The position numbers and the translations under genes are program-made. The notes beneath the pieces are model-generated. The model was not told the DNA's origin, searched no databases, and was given only the letters and a program-made list of their open reading frames with translations. Shown in pieces: positions 21,562-31,275 of a DNA stretch of 64,000 nucleotides (within the stretch, counting starts at the first letter, position 1; every line of letters starts with the position of its first letter). The stretch lies in NCBI GenBank assembly GCA_024305745.1, contig JAHRBS010000002.1, positions 248,001-312,000 of the forward strand, in the 5' to 3' direction. The DNA is from Polyporus tsugae (lineage: Eukaryota > Basidiomycota > Agaricomycetes > Polyporales > Polyporaceae).

Positions 21562-23068
21562 GATTATAGTGTGCCAATTTTCAGAGATGGGGGCCAGCGA
21601 AGAGCAGAGGACGGTGATGGTCGAGGTGAGAGAAGCAAATTGCGAGGAAGCGCCGCACCTCCGCCCAGCTTCAATGAGAGGCGCCCTAAACGACGTCATG
21701 AGCTGCATCCGACAGCCTGCCGAACGTCGATGAAAACTCCAGCGGACTTCGTCTCATCCAACGACCCCCTCGAATTGCAATATCATGTCCTCAAAAACGC
21801 TGCGTGCTCTATCGAACTTTCCCTGTCACCAAGTACTATGATGTGTTCAATTTGGGTCCGGTTTACTAAACCGTCACAAGGGCCCGAACCAGTACGTTGG
21901 GCCTTCACCCAGCTGGCGTGTGTTGCCTGATGAATTCGGTTCTACGTATGTCCCTTCGGTGAGTGGTGGTATTCGTATCGATTTCGATTTATGTTCTATT
22001 ACATCTCCATCAGCTCTGATTCATCGATAAAACCATTTCCAAACTTTGGGCGTCCCTCCACTGGATTTCTCATTTCCAATGCATCCCTAAATCCTTCCTC
22101 GCATCCCCATACTGTCCAATCTCCGAGCTTGGGGCTGCCTGTGTATACAACAAATCGGTTCCATCGCCTCGCTGATGCGTTCTGAATCTTTCTTGGTGAG
22201 CTCACTGCTTTTCTTTCGGGCGGGCTCAGGCTTAGTGTGCCTGCGTCAGCCCTTCGAACAGTTTTTTTGTCTCGATTGCTAGATTATCCAACAAAGGATA
22301 TGAAGTGCTTCACATTGCAGAAAGTTCCCTCGGCCACGAGTCGCCTTGTGGCCTATCGTTACCATCGCCGGGGAGCCATCTACTCAAAGGCTCAAGGGCT
22401 CCCGCCTCATGTCAATGAGGGCCTCAGGGCTGTTCACCTTAGACAGGATTGGACGTGCTTGAATGATCGAGGACTGCGCTCGGCTAAGTTGCGGACTCCC
22501 GGCGTGCCTGACAATACACCGGTCTCTCTCGGGGTTCGAGTTTATTATCCTGTGCAATCCCCCTTCCCCATGTGTTAGTATCTCCCCATAAGTATCGGAG
22601 TACAACTGACTTGTGCGCTATAGTGATGGGCTCCACAGCCCGGTGATGCTTCTCGCTGCCATCCGGTCATCCGCCCGCGAATTTCGCTGATACGAGCGAA
22701 GCACCATCTTGAACTTGGAGCGGTCGCTGTCAAATCGCAGCGGGAACATCGCAACATGTGTTCCAGATCTGTTAAGTACTCGCCCACCGGGTCCGCCACA
22801 GGGGAGGGAATGATAAAATTGACTTGCACTTGCAATTGTGCTTCCTTTGTGGGTAAGACGGAGGCCTCTGTGGCGCCCAGCTGCCAGTCGGATGAATATA
22901 AAGGTGCAAAGGCCTTGTTGAATTTCCGGCTCTGTAGGCGGTTTTGTCTGTCCCTCCTTGGTCCATCCTTCAGGCCTTCAAGCTTCAGGTTCCGTTCACT
23001 CCTTCCCTTTCCCTCCCCTCATTCCTTTCTCTAGGCTGTAGATTTAAGTATCGTCTACGAGCTTCACT
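21562..23068. other. 1.5-kb intergenic region upstream of the chitinase gene
   Basis: A 68-codon minus-strand ORF (21999-22205) has protein-like composition but no recognised domain. Otherwise non-coding, with the chitinase promoter at its right end. Confidence 0.4.
22897..22903 (+). promoter_or_regulatory. TATA box of the chitinase gene
   Basis: TATAAAG lies about 170 bp before the ATG at 23069 and is followed by a pyrimidine-rich stretch (22980-23035) typical of fungal core promoters. Confidence 0.5.
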
Positions 23069-24630
23069 ATGCGCTCCTCGCTTTCCTACGCATTTTTCCT
23101 CCTGGCTCTCGGGTCGTTGCCCCGTGTCGTAGCCTTCAACATGACCAACAACAACAACGTACGTTACAGTTCCCCATGCTAATCGTGAGAGCATTTCTAA
23201 CATTGTCTTCCTATCTTAGCTTGCTGTGTACGTGCGATCTACGTGAGCGCCTGCATGTTGGGATTCAACTGACAGAACCGCACAGGTACTGGGGTCAGGA
23301 CGGCGACGACAAGCAACAGCCGTTGTCCCATTACTGCCAGGATGACACGATCGATACCATCCCCCTTGCCTTCCTCTACCAGTTCTCTGCTAAGGGTGGC
23401 ATGCCGGCCATCGACTTTGCCAACGTTCGTCTCTCATCTATCACCTGTCGTCCAGAGAGAGAACACTAACAGTTTACTGTGTCCCGATCACACAACAGAC
23501 CTGTAGTTCATCCGGGAACTCCGTCTTCTCTGGCACCGCGCTCGCTAAGTGCGACGACATGGCGGACGACATCAAGACGTGCCAGAAGGCCGGCAAGATC
23601 GTCACCCTCTCCCTCGGCGGCGCGGACAGCGAGGTCGGCTTCTCGTCCGACTCGGAGGCACAAACGTTCGCGGACACGATTTGGAACCTGTTCCTCGGCG
23701 GCGACAGCCCTGTGCGCCCCTTTGGAGACGCCATCCTTGACGGGTACGTACTTCATTCAGCATCTGACATGCGGGCGAGGCGAGTGCTAATTTGGGATGA
23801 TGTCTGTCATGGTGGTGCACAGAGTCGACTTGGACATCGAGAGCGGCTCCCCCGCGCACTACGCGGCGTTCGTCAACCGGATCCGCTCCAACGCTGGCGA
23901 AGATACCTCGGATGCGGCCAAGGCCAAGTCCCGCCGTGCGAAGACCCGGATGGTGAAGCGTAAGGGCAAGCACGGAGCCTCGCCCCCGTCCAAGAACAGC
24001 ACCACGGTCGACCCTACGCGCAAGGACAAGTACGACTATTTCCCCGCTTTCTGTTGCACGTCGACACTGACACGAGCGATGCACTGTCTTTTGCAGGAAG
24101 TACTACATCACCGCGGCGCCTCAGTGCCCCTACCCTGACGCCAACATCGGTGCTGCGCTGAACGAGGCTCACTTTGACGCTGTCTACGTCCAGTTCTGTA
24201 CGTCACCTTTCCTATTATATTTCGGAGCCTCCAATCCTGATGCCACTCGTATCTCGACGCGCACCAGACAACAACTACTGCGGCCTGAACCACAAGTCGG
24301 AGTTCAACTTCGCCACCTGGGACAAGTGGGCGAAGACCCAGTCTGCGAACCCGGACGTCAAGGTCTACATCGGCGCGCCAGCATCCCCCAACGCGGCTGG
24401 AGAGGGTTACGTGTCCGCTGCGACCCTCGCCAGTTACGTTGCTGACGCGCAGAAGAAGTACGACTCGTTCGGCGGCGTCATGCTCTGGGACGCCGACACC
24501 GCCTACAGTAAGCTCTCTCTCCTGCTTCCGCTCATGCATGGGTCTGACTGGAACCGGAACCTCTCTCTGCACAGACAACGACCGCTTCGACAAGGCGGCG
24601 AAGAACGCCCTGACGGCCAACTACAACTAG
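23069..24630 (+). CDS. Secreted GH18 class III-type chitinase
   Basis: Endo-acting chitinase for cell-wall remodelling or chitin use. Eight exons, 23069-23158, 23220-23227 (8 nt), 23286-23424, 23499-23743, 23823-24029, 24097-24197, 24268-24507 and 24575-24630, give 361 aa. A signal peptide covers the first 22 or so residues (MRSSLSYAFFLLALGSLPRV). GH18 landmarks follow: AVYWGQ, KIVTLSLGG, the catalytic DGVDLDIE (DxxDxDxE, with Glu as acid) built across an exon junction, YYITAAPQCPYPDANIG, DAVYVQFYNN and GGVMLWDADTAY. Between NRIRSN and YYITAAP there is an unusual basic Lys/Arg/Ser insert of roughly 40 residues. No GPI signal or chitin-binding module is visible after the catalytic domain. Confidence 0.95.
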
Positions 24631-25775
24631 GCACCCAACCTCCCTCTTTTCCACTCTTCACGAGTTTTCACGCCACGTCCGCACGACGACGACGACGAAC
24701 CCGCCACACATCATCTACGTTTGACCCTTCCAACCCCGTTCGGGGGCCGCGGAACCTCACGCACACACGCGATCAAGACCGTTCTCTCTCTCTCGTCACT
24801 ATCCTTATTGCGCTCACTCGTTCTCAGCTCCCACGGCCCCTCGTACACGCTCTCTGGTTCTGGTTCTGGTTCTCGCTTCTTGGATCTCTCTCGCGCCCGT
24901 GGGCCCTTCGCATGGCAGAAGCTTGCATCGACTGCATCGACACGACGGGCATGCTTTTGCTTTTACTTTTGTTAATTATCGACGGCAGGCTGCATATATA
25001 TGGCGATACAGGAATGGTCGGGATGGGCTGCCGTCGTTCTTTCCAACTTTTCGCTACGACAGGAGAAGGGTTTTGAGATTATTATGTATCATTCGTCCCC
25101 GGCCGAGCGTCGGGTGTACGTACTCGACGTACTTACCAGTTAACTTAATACTTGGTTGCTAGACGCATACTGTATCCATCCACACACAGGCACACCTTGC
25201 AAACAATGGAATTCGCAAGTGCTCCTCCAACCTTGACGATAGGCATGCTCTCCGCGACTTCCGGTCGAAATCGGATGATCATGAGTCTCCAAGATGTGCG
25301 CTCCTGGGGCTTTCGGGATCCAAACGGCGGGCGAGGAAGGGCGTAACGTACTTATCCGCCCCGTTCCTGCCCGAGATATTAGAAGCGTTTGGCAATTGCG
25401 TTTGCACGAGGCTTTGAATTGCTGCCATGACGTCATCGTGAACGAACCAAAAATCTTGTCAATCGAGAGTGGGACCGCTAGCTCACTGCACTGCGCGTTC
25501 AGACGGATACAAAAACGTAGTTCGCCACTTCGCCATACGAACCTCGAACCATACCCTTCGGTCGCACGACATACTGAGCCAGTTGGGCAGGCAGTCGTGA
25601 GCAAACAGACCTGTCAATGTTTTCCAAGATATCGTATTGCAGAGAGTAGGGTGGGGTGTGGAGTGTCCAAGACTCAAGAGACACGATGTCATGACCGTCT
25701 ATGTTACTATGTCCAATGTAGGACGACCCATGTAAAGTAAGAATAAGTAGATGGTGGAGATCTAGGACAGGACGA
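24631..25775. other. Convergent intergenic region
   Basis: Holds the 3' ends of the chitinase and cytochrome c genes. The first 250 bp are CT- and repeat-rich (tctctggttctggttctggttct near 24850). No gene recognised. Confidence 0.4.
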
Positions 25776-26354
25776 TCACGCGGTCTGGCGACAACCGCGT
25801 CAATAAATAAACTGATGAACACAGGACAATGGGGAGTACGTACCGCCTCCTTGAGGTAAGTGATGAGGTCGTTCCGGTCCTTCTCCTTCTTGAGGCCAGC
25901 GAACGCCATCTTCGTGCCAGGGATGTACTGTGCGGGGATACACATGAAACCCGCGGTGCGGCGTTAAAGACGTGGCGATATCTACACACCTTTTTCGGGT
26001 TCTCGAGGTAATCGAAGAGGGTGGTCTCATCCCAGGTAATACCCTTGTTGACGTTCGCAGCAGTGTAAGAGAAACCCTCGCTCTGACCAGTCTTGCGGCC
26101 GAAGATACTAAGGTCACAAACGCATGAACATCACCATGCCCCGCACGGCCTAAAAACATTGGAGACGCACCCGTGGAGGTTGGGGCCGACTTTGTGAGGT
26201 TCGCCCGCACCGAGGGTATGGCACTGAGCGCAGCGGGTCTTGAAAAGACCGGCACCCTTACCGGAGTCGCCTGCAGACCAGATTAAAGGTTAAGCTTGCT
26301 GAGGACTGCGTCAGAGATGGTGGTGGGACAAGGCGTACCCTGCTGGAAAGGCAT
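25776..26354 (-). CDS. CYC1: Cytochrome c
   Basis: Mitochondrial intermembrane-space electron carrier between complexes III and IV. Five exons: 26354-26339 (16 nt), 26270-26171, 26107-25990, 25927-25844 and 25784-25776 (9 nt, the last two codons plus stop). They give exactly 108 aa. The haem attachment site CAQCH follows [13 protein letters not shown], and the Met-80 ligand lies in YIPGTKMAF. Other invariant pieces are [29 protein letters not shown] and the C-terminal [11 protein letters not shown]. The final ATA-stop is found only by splicing to the 9-nt exon; without it the frame would run on into intron sequence. It diverges from DSN1, with a TATA element and a CCAAT box between. Confidence 0.97.
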
Positions 26355-26462
26355 GTCTAAAGTCTAGGAAGTAGAAGGGGAATATTAGGCGGGGTAGATG
26401 TACAAGTGCGAACAAGTGGAGGTGGAGGACAGTGGTGACGAGACAAGTCGCTCAAATTTCGG

Positions 26463-26469
26463 TTATATA
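26463..26469 (-). promoter_or_regulatory. TATA element of the cytochrome c gene
   Basis: On the minus strand the sequence reads TATATAA, about 110 bp upstream of the start codon. Confidence 0.5.
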
Positions 26470-26505
26470 CACCACTCGAACCGGTTTCACCCGGCACGCC
26501 GTCAG

Positions 26506-26510
26506 CCAAT
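26506..26510 (+). promoter_or_regulatory. CCAAT box between cytochrome c and DSN1
   Basis: CAGCCAATCA is a good HAP (NF-Y) core. Respiratory genes including yeast CYC1 are HAP targets, so regulation of cytochrome c through this box is a reasonable inference. It lies about 150 bp from the CYC1 start. Confidence 0.4.
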
Positions 26511-26831
26511 CACCGGCCCGCCATTAAAACATAGGTCCAGGTCCGCGTCCTCCCCCGGAGTCCCCGCGTTTCCGCGTCCCTCCCGCCCACAACCGGAGCG
26601 CCCGTCCGGTTCGATTGCCGCTCGCAAACATTGGCGCCTACATCAAGGTCACGCCGTGGGAATGTTGACGCGTGAGCGTGTTGAGTGTGGGAGAATAATT
26701 CGGACTCCGCCGCCCCGTTGTTTAACATTGCGCCCTCACCACCGCGCGCGACGGCGAGCGCGTCCCCCGACACCCCCGCCCACCGTTTCCCACGACCGCG
26801 CCGCCCCGACACTCGCCCTCGCGCCTCGCTC

Positions 26832-28942
26832 ATGAATGGGTCGCGGACACTCACTGTTGGAGTAGAAGGCCCCATGATACCCACTCAGCCACCGGCATCC
26901 AAACGCAAAGCCACTGACGATGCGAACCCCCTCGCGGCAACAGCAGGCAAGAAACTCAAACGGGAGGTGCGTGCGCACATTCGTTGCCCATTTTCCATAA
27001 GCCGATTCGCAGTATGTGCAGACATCTAAAGCAGGTCCCTCAAATAAACGGAAACGTGAGTGCTCCTGTACGGATGAGAGCGACGCGTCTTAAGCACTGA
27101 TTTTGGACGCGTCACAGTTAATGGAGAGGAGCAACCAGGAGGGCTGGTCATTGTACGCGCTCCTGCGCCGACAAAGAGCTCTCTGCACATTGAACCTGTC
27201 CTGGCAGAGCCCCGCGCGCCATCAGGACCGCCCTCAGCTCAACCGCAGTCTCAGCCCCAATCGCAATCGTCAAGACCAGCCACAAAGAAGCTACGCGCCG
27301 ATGGGTCCGTTCGAGCAGTGGGGAAGGCGAAGGACCGGGAGGTGTACGCGACGACCCGGGCGGATCCTGAGGTCGATGAAGATGTGCGGCAGATGCAGTC
27401 GGAGACGGACACGCTACGACGCAAGTCTCAAGCAGCCGGGCAGGCAGCTGGCTCGCTGAACTCGGACGTACAGTTTCCCCCACGGACACCACGCGCGCCA
27501 GGCTCATCCTCTCGTCGCGACGTCGATACTGTGGCGCCCCTGGCACAGCAGGAGACACCGCAAATCGAAAAGAACAAGATCATGCGAGGAGAGACGGGAC
27601 ACCGGAGGAGGTCGTCGGTCAGCCGAGGAAAACGCGCCAGTTCCAGTTATGAAACCACTGGTATCATCTGTGAGTGGCATGTCCTCATATACTCATTCGT
27701 CCGCCCCTCATGCGTCCAATTCGAATCTATGCCATGTAGCCCACCCGCATACATCGGTCTCCGTGTCCAGTTTCTTCAAACACATCGATTGCGAACTTCC
27801 GGAGCCTCAACGCGCACGACAGCTGCTCATCTGGTGTTCCAACCGTGCCATGAACGAACTTGCCGATCAAGCCTCGCAAGCATCGTCGTCAAAACAAGCG
27901 TCCACCAACTCCGGCAAGGACCCACCGCCCCTTTCAACAGCGCAGGCTGAGGTTTTGAAGCGGACGGAGGAGAGTTTGATGCGGATGTTGGCGGAGAAGA
28001 AGGTGGACACGAACGTGTACGGCGGGGGAGGGTCTCAGAATGGGGACGCGCAGCATCCTTTGCAGGAAAACGAGCAGAACATCAGGAACCGGGCCCGGGA
28101 GGCGAGGTTCAACGGTCACATACATCGGTGCGCGTCCCACGATTCTCCGGTCACTCTCGCGGAACGCTCAGTGCCGTCTTTGTATATTTGGCAGGTCGAA
28201 GCAGGAGGCCGAGGCGTGGAAGGAGCTGTCGGACTCGTACGATTCGCACAGAAAGTCAGTCCAGGCGGAGATGGAGAAGCGGAGACGGGCATTGGCGGCT
28301 GCGAAGTCGAAAGGCAAGGAACGCGCCTCTGCAGAGGACTTGGATGACTGGGACGTGGAGAGGCGAGACTTGCCGGAGCAGTTTCTCGCGAGTGGGAGCG
28401 TGGATGTTGCACGGGCACTCGTTTTTGGGGATACCTCGAAAAAGACGCCGTTACTGGGCCGGCTGCAGGAGCTTGAGTACACGGTGCGTCGCTGTTCTGC
28501 TAAACTCTGGCGCTATATATCTCATTTCCGAGCGCAGATGGATCGACTGCACACATTCACCAACTCAGCCTTGCAGACGACTCGTGTGGCGGAATCGGAC
28601 CTCGACCGTCGCTTCGCGCTCCTCAACATTTCGCTCGCATCCCGCTCACAACCACCCACCCATCCAGACTCCACCGCCCTCTCGTCGTACATGCCGCCTT
28701 CACGTCTCCGTCCACCAGCAACAGATCCCCAAGATCTCCTCCGTGCGTTGTCCAGGATCGACGCCGACCGTCCACAGACCCAAGTGGGCGATGCTGCCCG
28801 TCGCGCTGTACGCGAGGTCCAGCGTGCGGCTGACGCGACTGCCGGTATGGCAGAGCGGCGGCTGACCGGTGTGCCTCCCCCAACGCCGCGCAAGCCTCCA
28901 GGGACGCCGCGCCGCGCGACGACGCCCGGGAAAGGGCGATGA
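26832..28942 (+). CDS. DSN1: Kinetochore protein DSN1 (Mis12/MIND complex subunit)
   Basis: Six exons, 26832-26966, 27022-27055, 27118-27669, 27740-28127, 28195-28483 and 28538-28942, give 600 aa. Dsn1 joins Mis12/Mtw1, Nnf1 and Nsl1 to link centromeric CENP-C/CENP-T to the Ndc80 complex. The N-terminal 270 residues are disordered, basic and Ser/Pro/Gln-rich, including the RRRSSVSRGKRASSSYE stretch just before the domain, a likely Aurora B-type site region. The conserved domain starts at TTGIISHPHTSVSV and continues SSFFKHIDCELPEPQRARQL then LIWCSNRAM. The second half is helical, and the tail is Pro/Arg/Lys-rich (PPPTPRKPPGTPRR). Start choice (MNGSRT versus the nearby MIPTQPP at 26875) is uncertain. 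Confidence 0.88.
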
Positions 28943-29443
28943 CGATCCACACCAACTATGCCCCCGTTACGACCACTAGCGTAGTAGTTCCCTGCTTCTT
29001 TATTCCATCCTGCTATTCACTCCCCCCTCGCGCCTCGTTTTGCCCTGTTCTTCGTTGCTGTGCCTGGCTGCTGCTGCTTCCATCTGAACCCACTCCCGGA
29101 TCTTCGTGCCTGTGGCTTGTCCTGTGTGTCTATGTAGGTAGATATGAGCGCGGACTGGAACCTGCCATTTGTTAGGAATGGAGGTTTATACGTGGAGATG
29201 TATGTATCCTGTATTGGCTATCTACCCGAATCTCTTTTCTCGTCTCCCAAACATGTACACATGATGTGAACGCCATATGTACGTTTCTCCCCAGCCTGAG
29301 TAGCTTGGCGATGACGGTCCGGCGGCCCGAGCCCCCGTCGGCATGCAGAATGCAGCTTGTCCCAAGCCTGACTTCATCCAGCCGAGCTTGTCCTCATCCC
29401 ACTACTGCTTGCTCCCTGATCACCGCTTTCACACACACTCGCC
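28943..29443. other. Intergenic region between DSN1 and MFAP1
   Basis: 3' UTR of DSN1, then the promoter of MFAP1. Nothing else recognised. Confidence 0.4.
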
Positions 29444-30979
29444 ATGTCGACACGGCAGCCCGCAAAGCGCATGCCTCGTCCTGCTGCCCGATATTGGAAG
29501 GGAAAGGCCCCAAAAGGCGCCGACGCAGCCTTGTCCGAGTCCGACGAGGAGGAAGCAGCCGACGCGCAGGAGGCACAAGAGGAGGGTGATGTAAGTATTT
29601 CAGATGTCGGGGGCGGAGGGGAAGAGGATGAGGAGACGGAAGAAGATGGACTGGAGGTGCGGCCAGCGGTTGGGATGCGGGTCAAGGGTGCCATTACGGT
29701 CGCGCTCAAGGATGTCACTGTGTCGAGAGAGGGCAGGGTGATTGTGGCTGGGAAGGATGAATCTGGTCGGACAGCTGTGGAGTTGGAGGAAGGTGCGTGT
29801 TTAAGCCCTTTGGCTCGGATGGCTGTTCTCACCATAGGTCGTCACTGTTTCGCTAGAGGAGGAAGAGGAAGAGGAGGAAGAGGCTGTCGAGGAAGAAGAG
29901 GAAGAGGTGAGTGAGCATTCATTGTTTCAGGGCTATCTATTTGTTACATTGCATGCCAGTCTAGCGAGGAGGAATCATTATCCGAAGAGGAGGAGCCCAA
30001 GTTGCAATTCCGCCCCGTGTTTGTGCCAAAGTACGTCGTGCCCGAGCCACTTTATACGATGTGTTCTCAGCTGAGACAAACGTCCACAGACGCTCACGTG
30101 CCACTGTTGCTGAGCGGGAAGTACTAGCTCAGGACTCCGAGGAGGCACAGAAGCGGAAAGAGGCCGAGCTGGAGGAGCGGAAGAAAGCGAGCCACGACCT
30201 AGTGGCGGAGAGCATACGTCGGGAGTTGCTTGAAAGTGCGCATAGCTTACTGTCATATTAGGAACGCTTGTTGACCGACGGCACTTCCCACAACAGAGGA
30301 GAAGGAGGAGACTACCCCAGACATCGACGACACGGATGGCCTCGACCCTACTGGCGAGTTTGAAGCCTGGCGCCTGCGCGAACTCGCCCGCATCATGCGT
30401 GACAAAGAAGCCCAACTTGCACGAGAGAAAGAGCGGGAGGAGGTCGAGAGACGACGCGCGTTGCCTGAAGAGCAGCGATTACGAGAAGACATGGAGCGAG
30501 CGGAGCAATCGCGGAAGGAGAAGCCAAAGGGCCAACAGAAGTTTCTCCAGAAATATTGGCACAAAGGTGCGTTCCATCAGGACGCAGACATTCTCAAGAG
30601 GCACGACTTCACGGAATCAACGGAGAGCACGGTGGATGTATCGATGTTACCGTCGGTGATGCAAGTGAAGAACTTCGGAAAGCGTGGGCGAACAAAGTAC
30701 ACACACTTGCTGGATCAAGACACCACTATGGGGACAGGCGGGTTTGGAGGTGCCGCACCAGTGAAGGCCGGTGGGACCTCCATGAACGACGGCGGGTGCT
30801 TCCTCTGCGGTGGGCCGCATCTCAAGAAAGGTATGCCCTTGGCTTCGCTTGATTCTGGATATGAGTTCACTTTATTCGCTGCATTGCTAGACTGTCCACA
30901 GAACGCGAATCTACCCCCAGGACGGGAACGGCGAATGGATGACGGGCAAGATAGGAAGCGCAGGAGGGTCGATGCTTGA
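29444..30979 (+). CDS. MFAP1: Microfibrillar-associated protein 1 (MFAP1) family splicing factor with a C-terminal zinc knuckle
   Basis: Six exons, 29444-29792, 29857-29906, 29960-30030, 30090-30235, 30297-30830 and 30891-30979, give 412 aa. Despite its name, MFAP1 is a nuclear component of the pre-catalytic spliceosome (B complex). The N-terminal half is highly acidic, including a near-pure Glu exon (29857-29906). The MFAP1_C region follows: RRSRATVAERE, ERKKASHDLVAESIRREL, the E/R-rich coiled coil, then QQKFLQKYWHKGAFHQD and GKRGRTKYTHLLDQDTT. After that the protein has CFLCGGPHLKKDC, a CX2CX3HX4C knuckle created by the last splice; human MFAP1 lacks it. The tail KRRRVDA looks like a nuclear localisation signal. 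Confidence 0.92.
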
Positions 30980-31275
30980 TGCTCACGTTTTCTCTTGAGG
31001 TCATTACCCCTCAGGCATCAGTCTCGGAGCTCGCTGCTAACACCTTGCTGAGGCTTGTGCACATCTGTAATCGCATTACGAAAAATGATATATATAGCTA
31101 TTTAATACACAGCGATGAGCGCAGGATGCGGCAGAGCGCCGACTTCGCCGAGCATGACGCCGCCACCGCTTCGGGCGCATATCCTCCTCTCCCCCGAACT
31201 ACACCGTCTACTCACTGCTTCGAATCCTCGCTGCCTGCTTCGCCGCTTCGTTCCTCGGAGGCTCGGATTGCTGGA

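Noticed and set aside
21999..22205. A 68-codon minus-strand ORF with protein-like composition
   Set aside because: No family recognised and no neighbouring exon joins; could be a small gene, but support is too weak.
27103..27459. ORF reading LMERSNQ in frame with the 5' part of DSN1
   Set aside because: Using acceptor 27021 for the small exon (27022-27055) puts exon 3 into the frame that continues to the conserved DSN1 domain; the other frame stops early.
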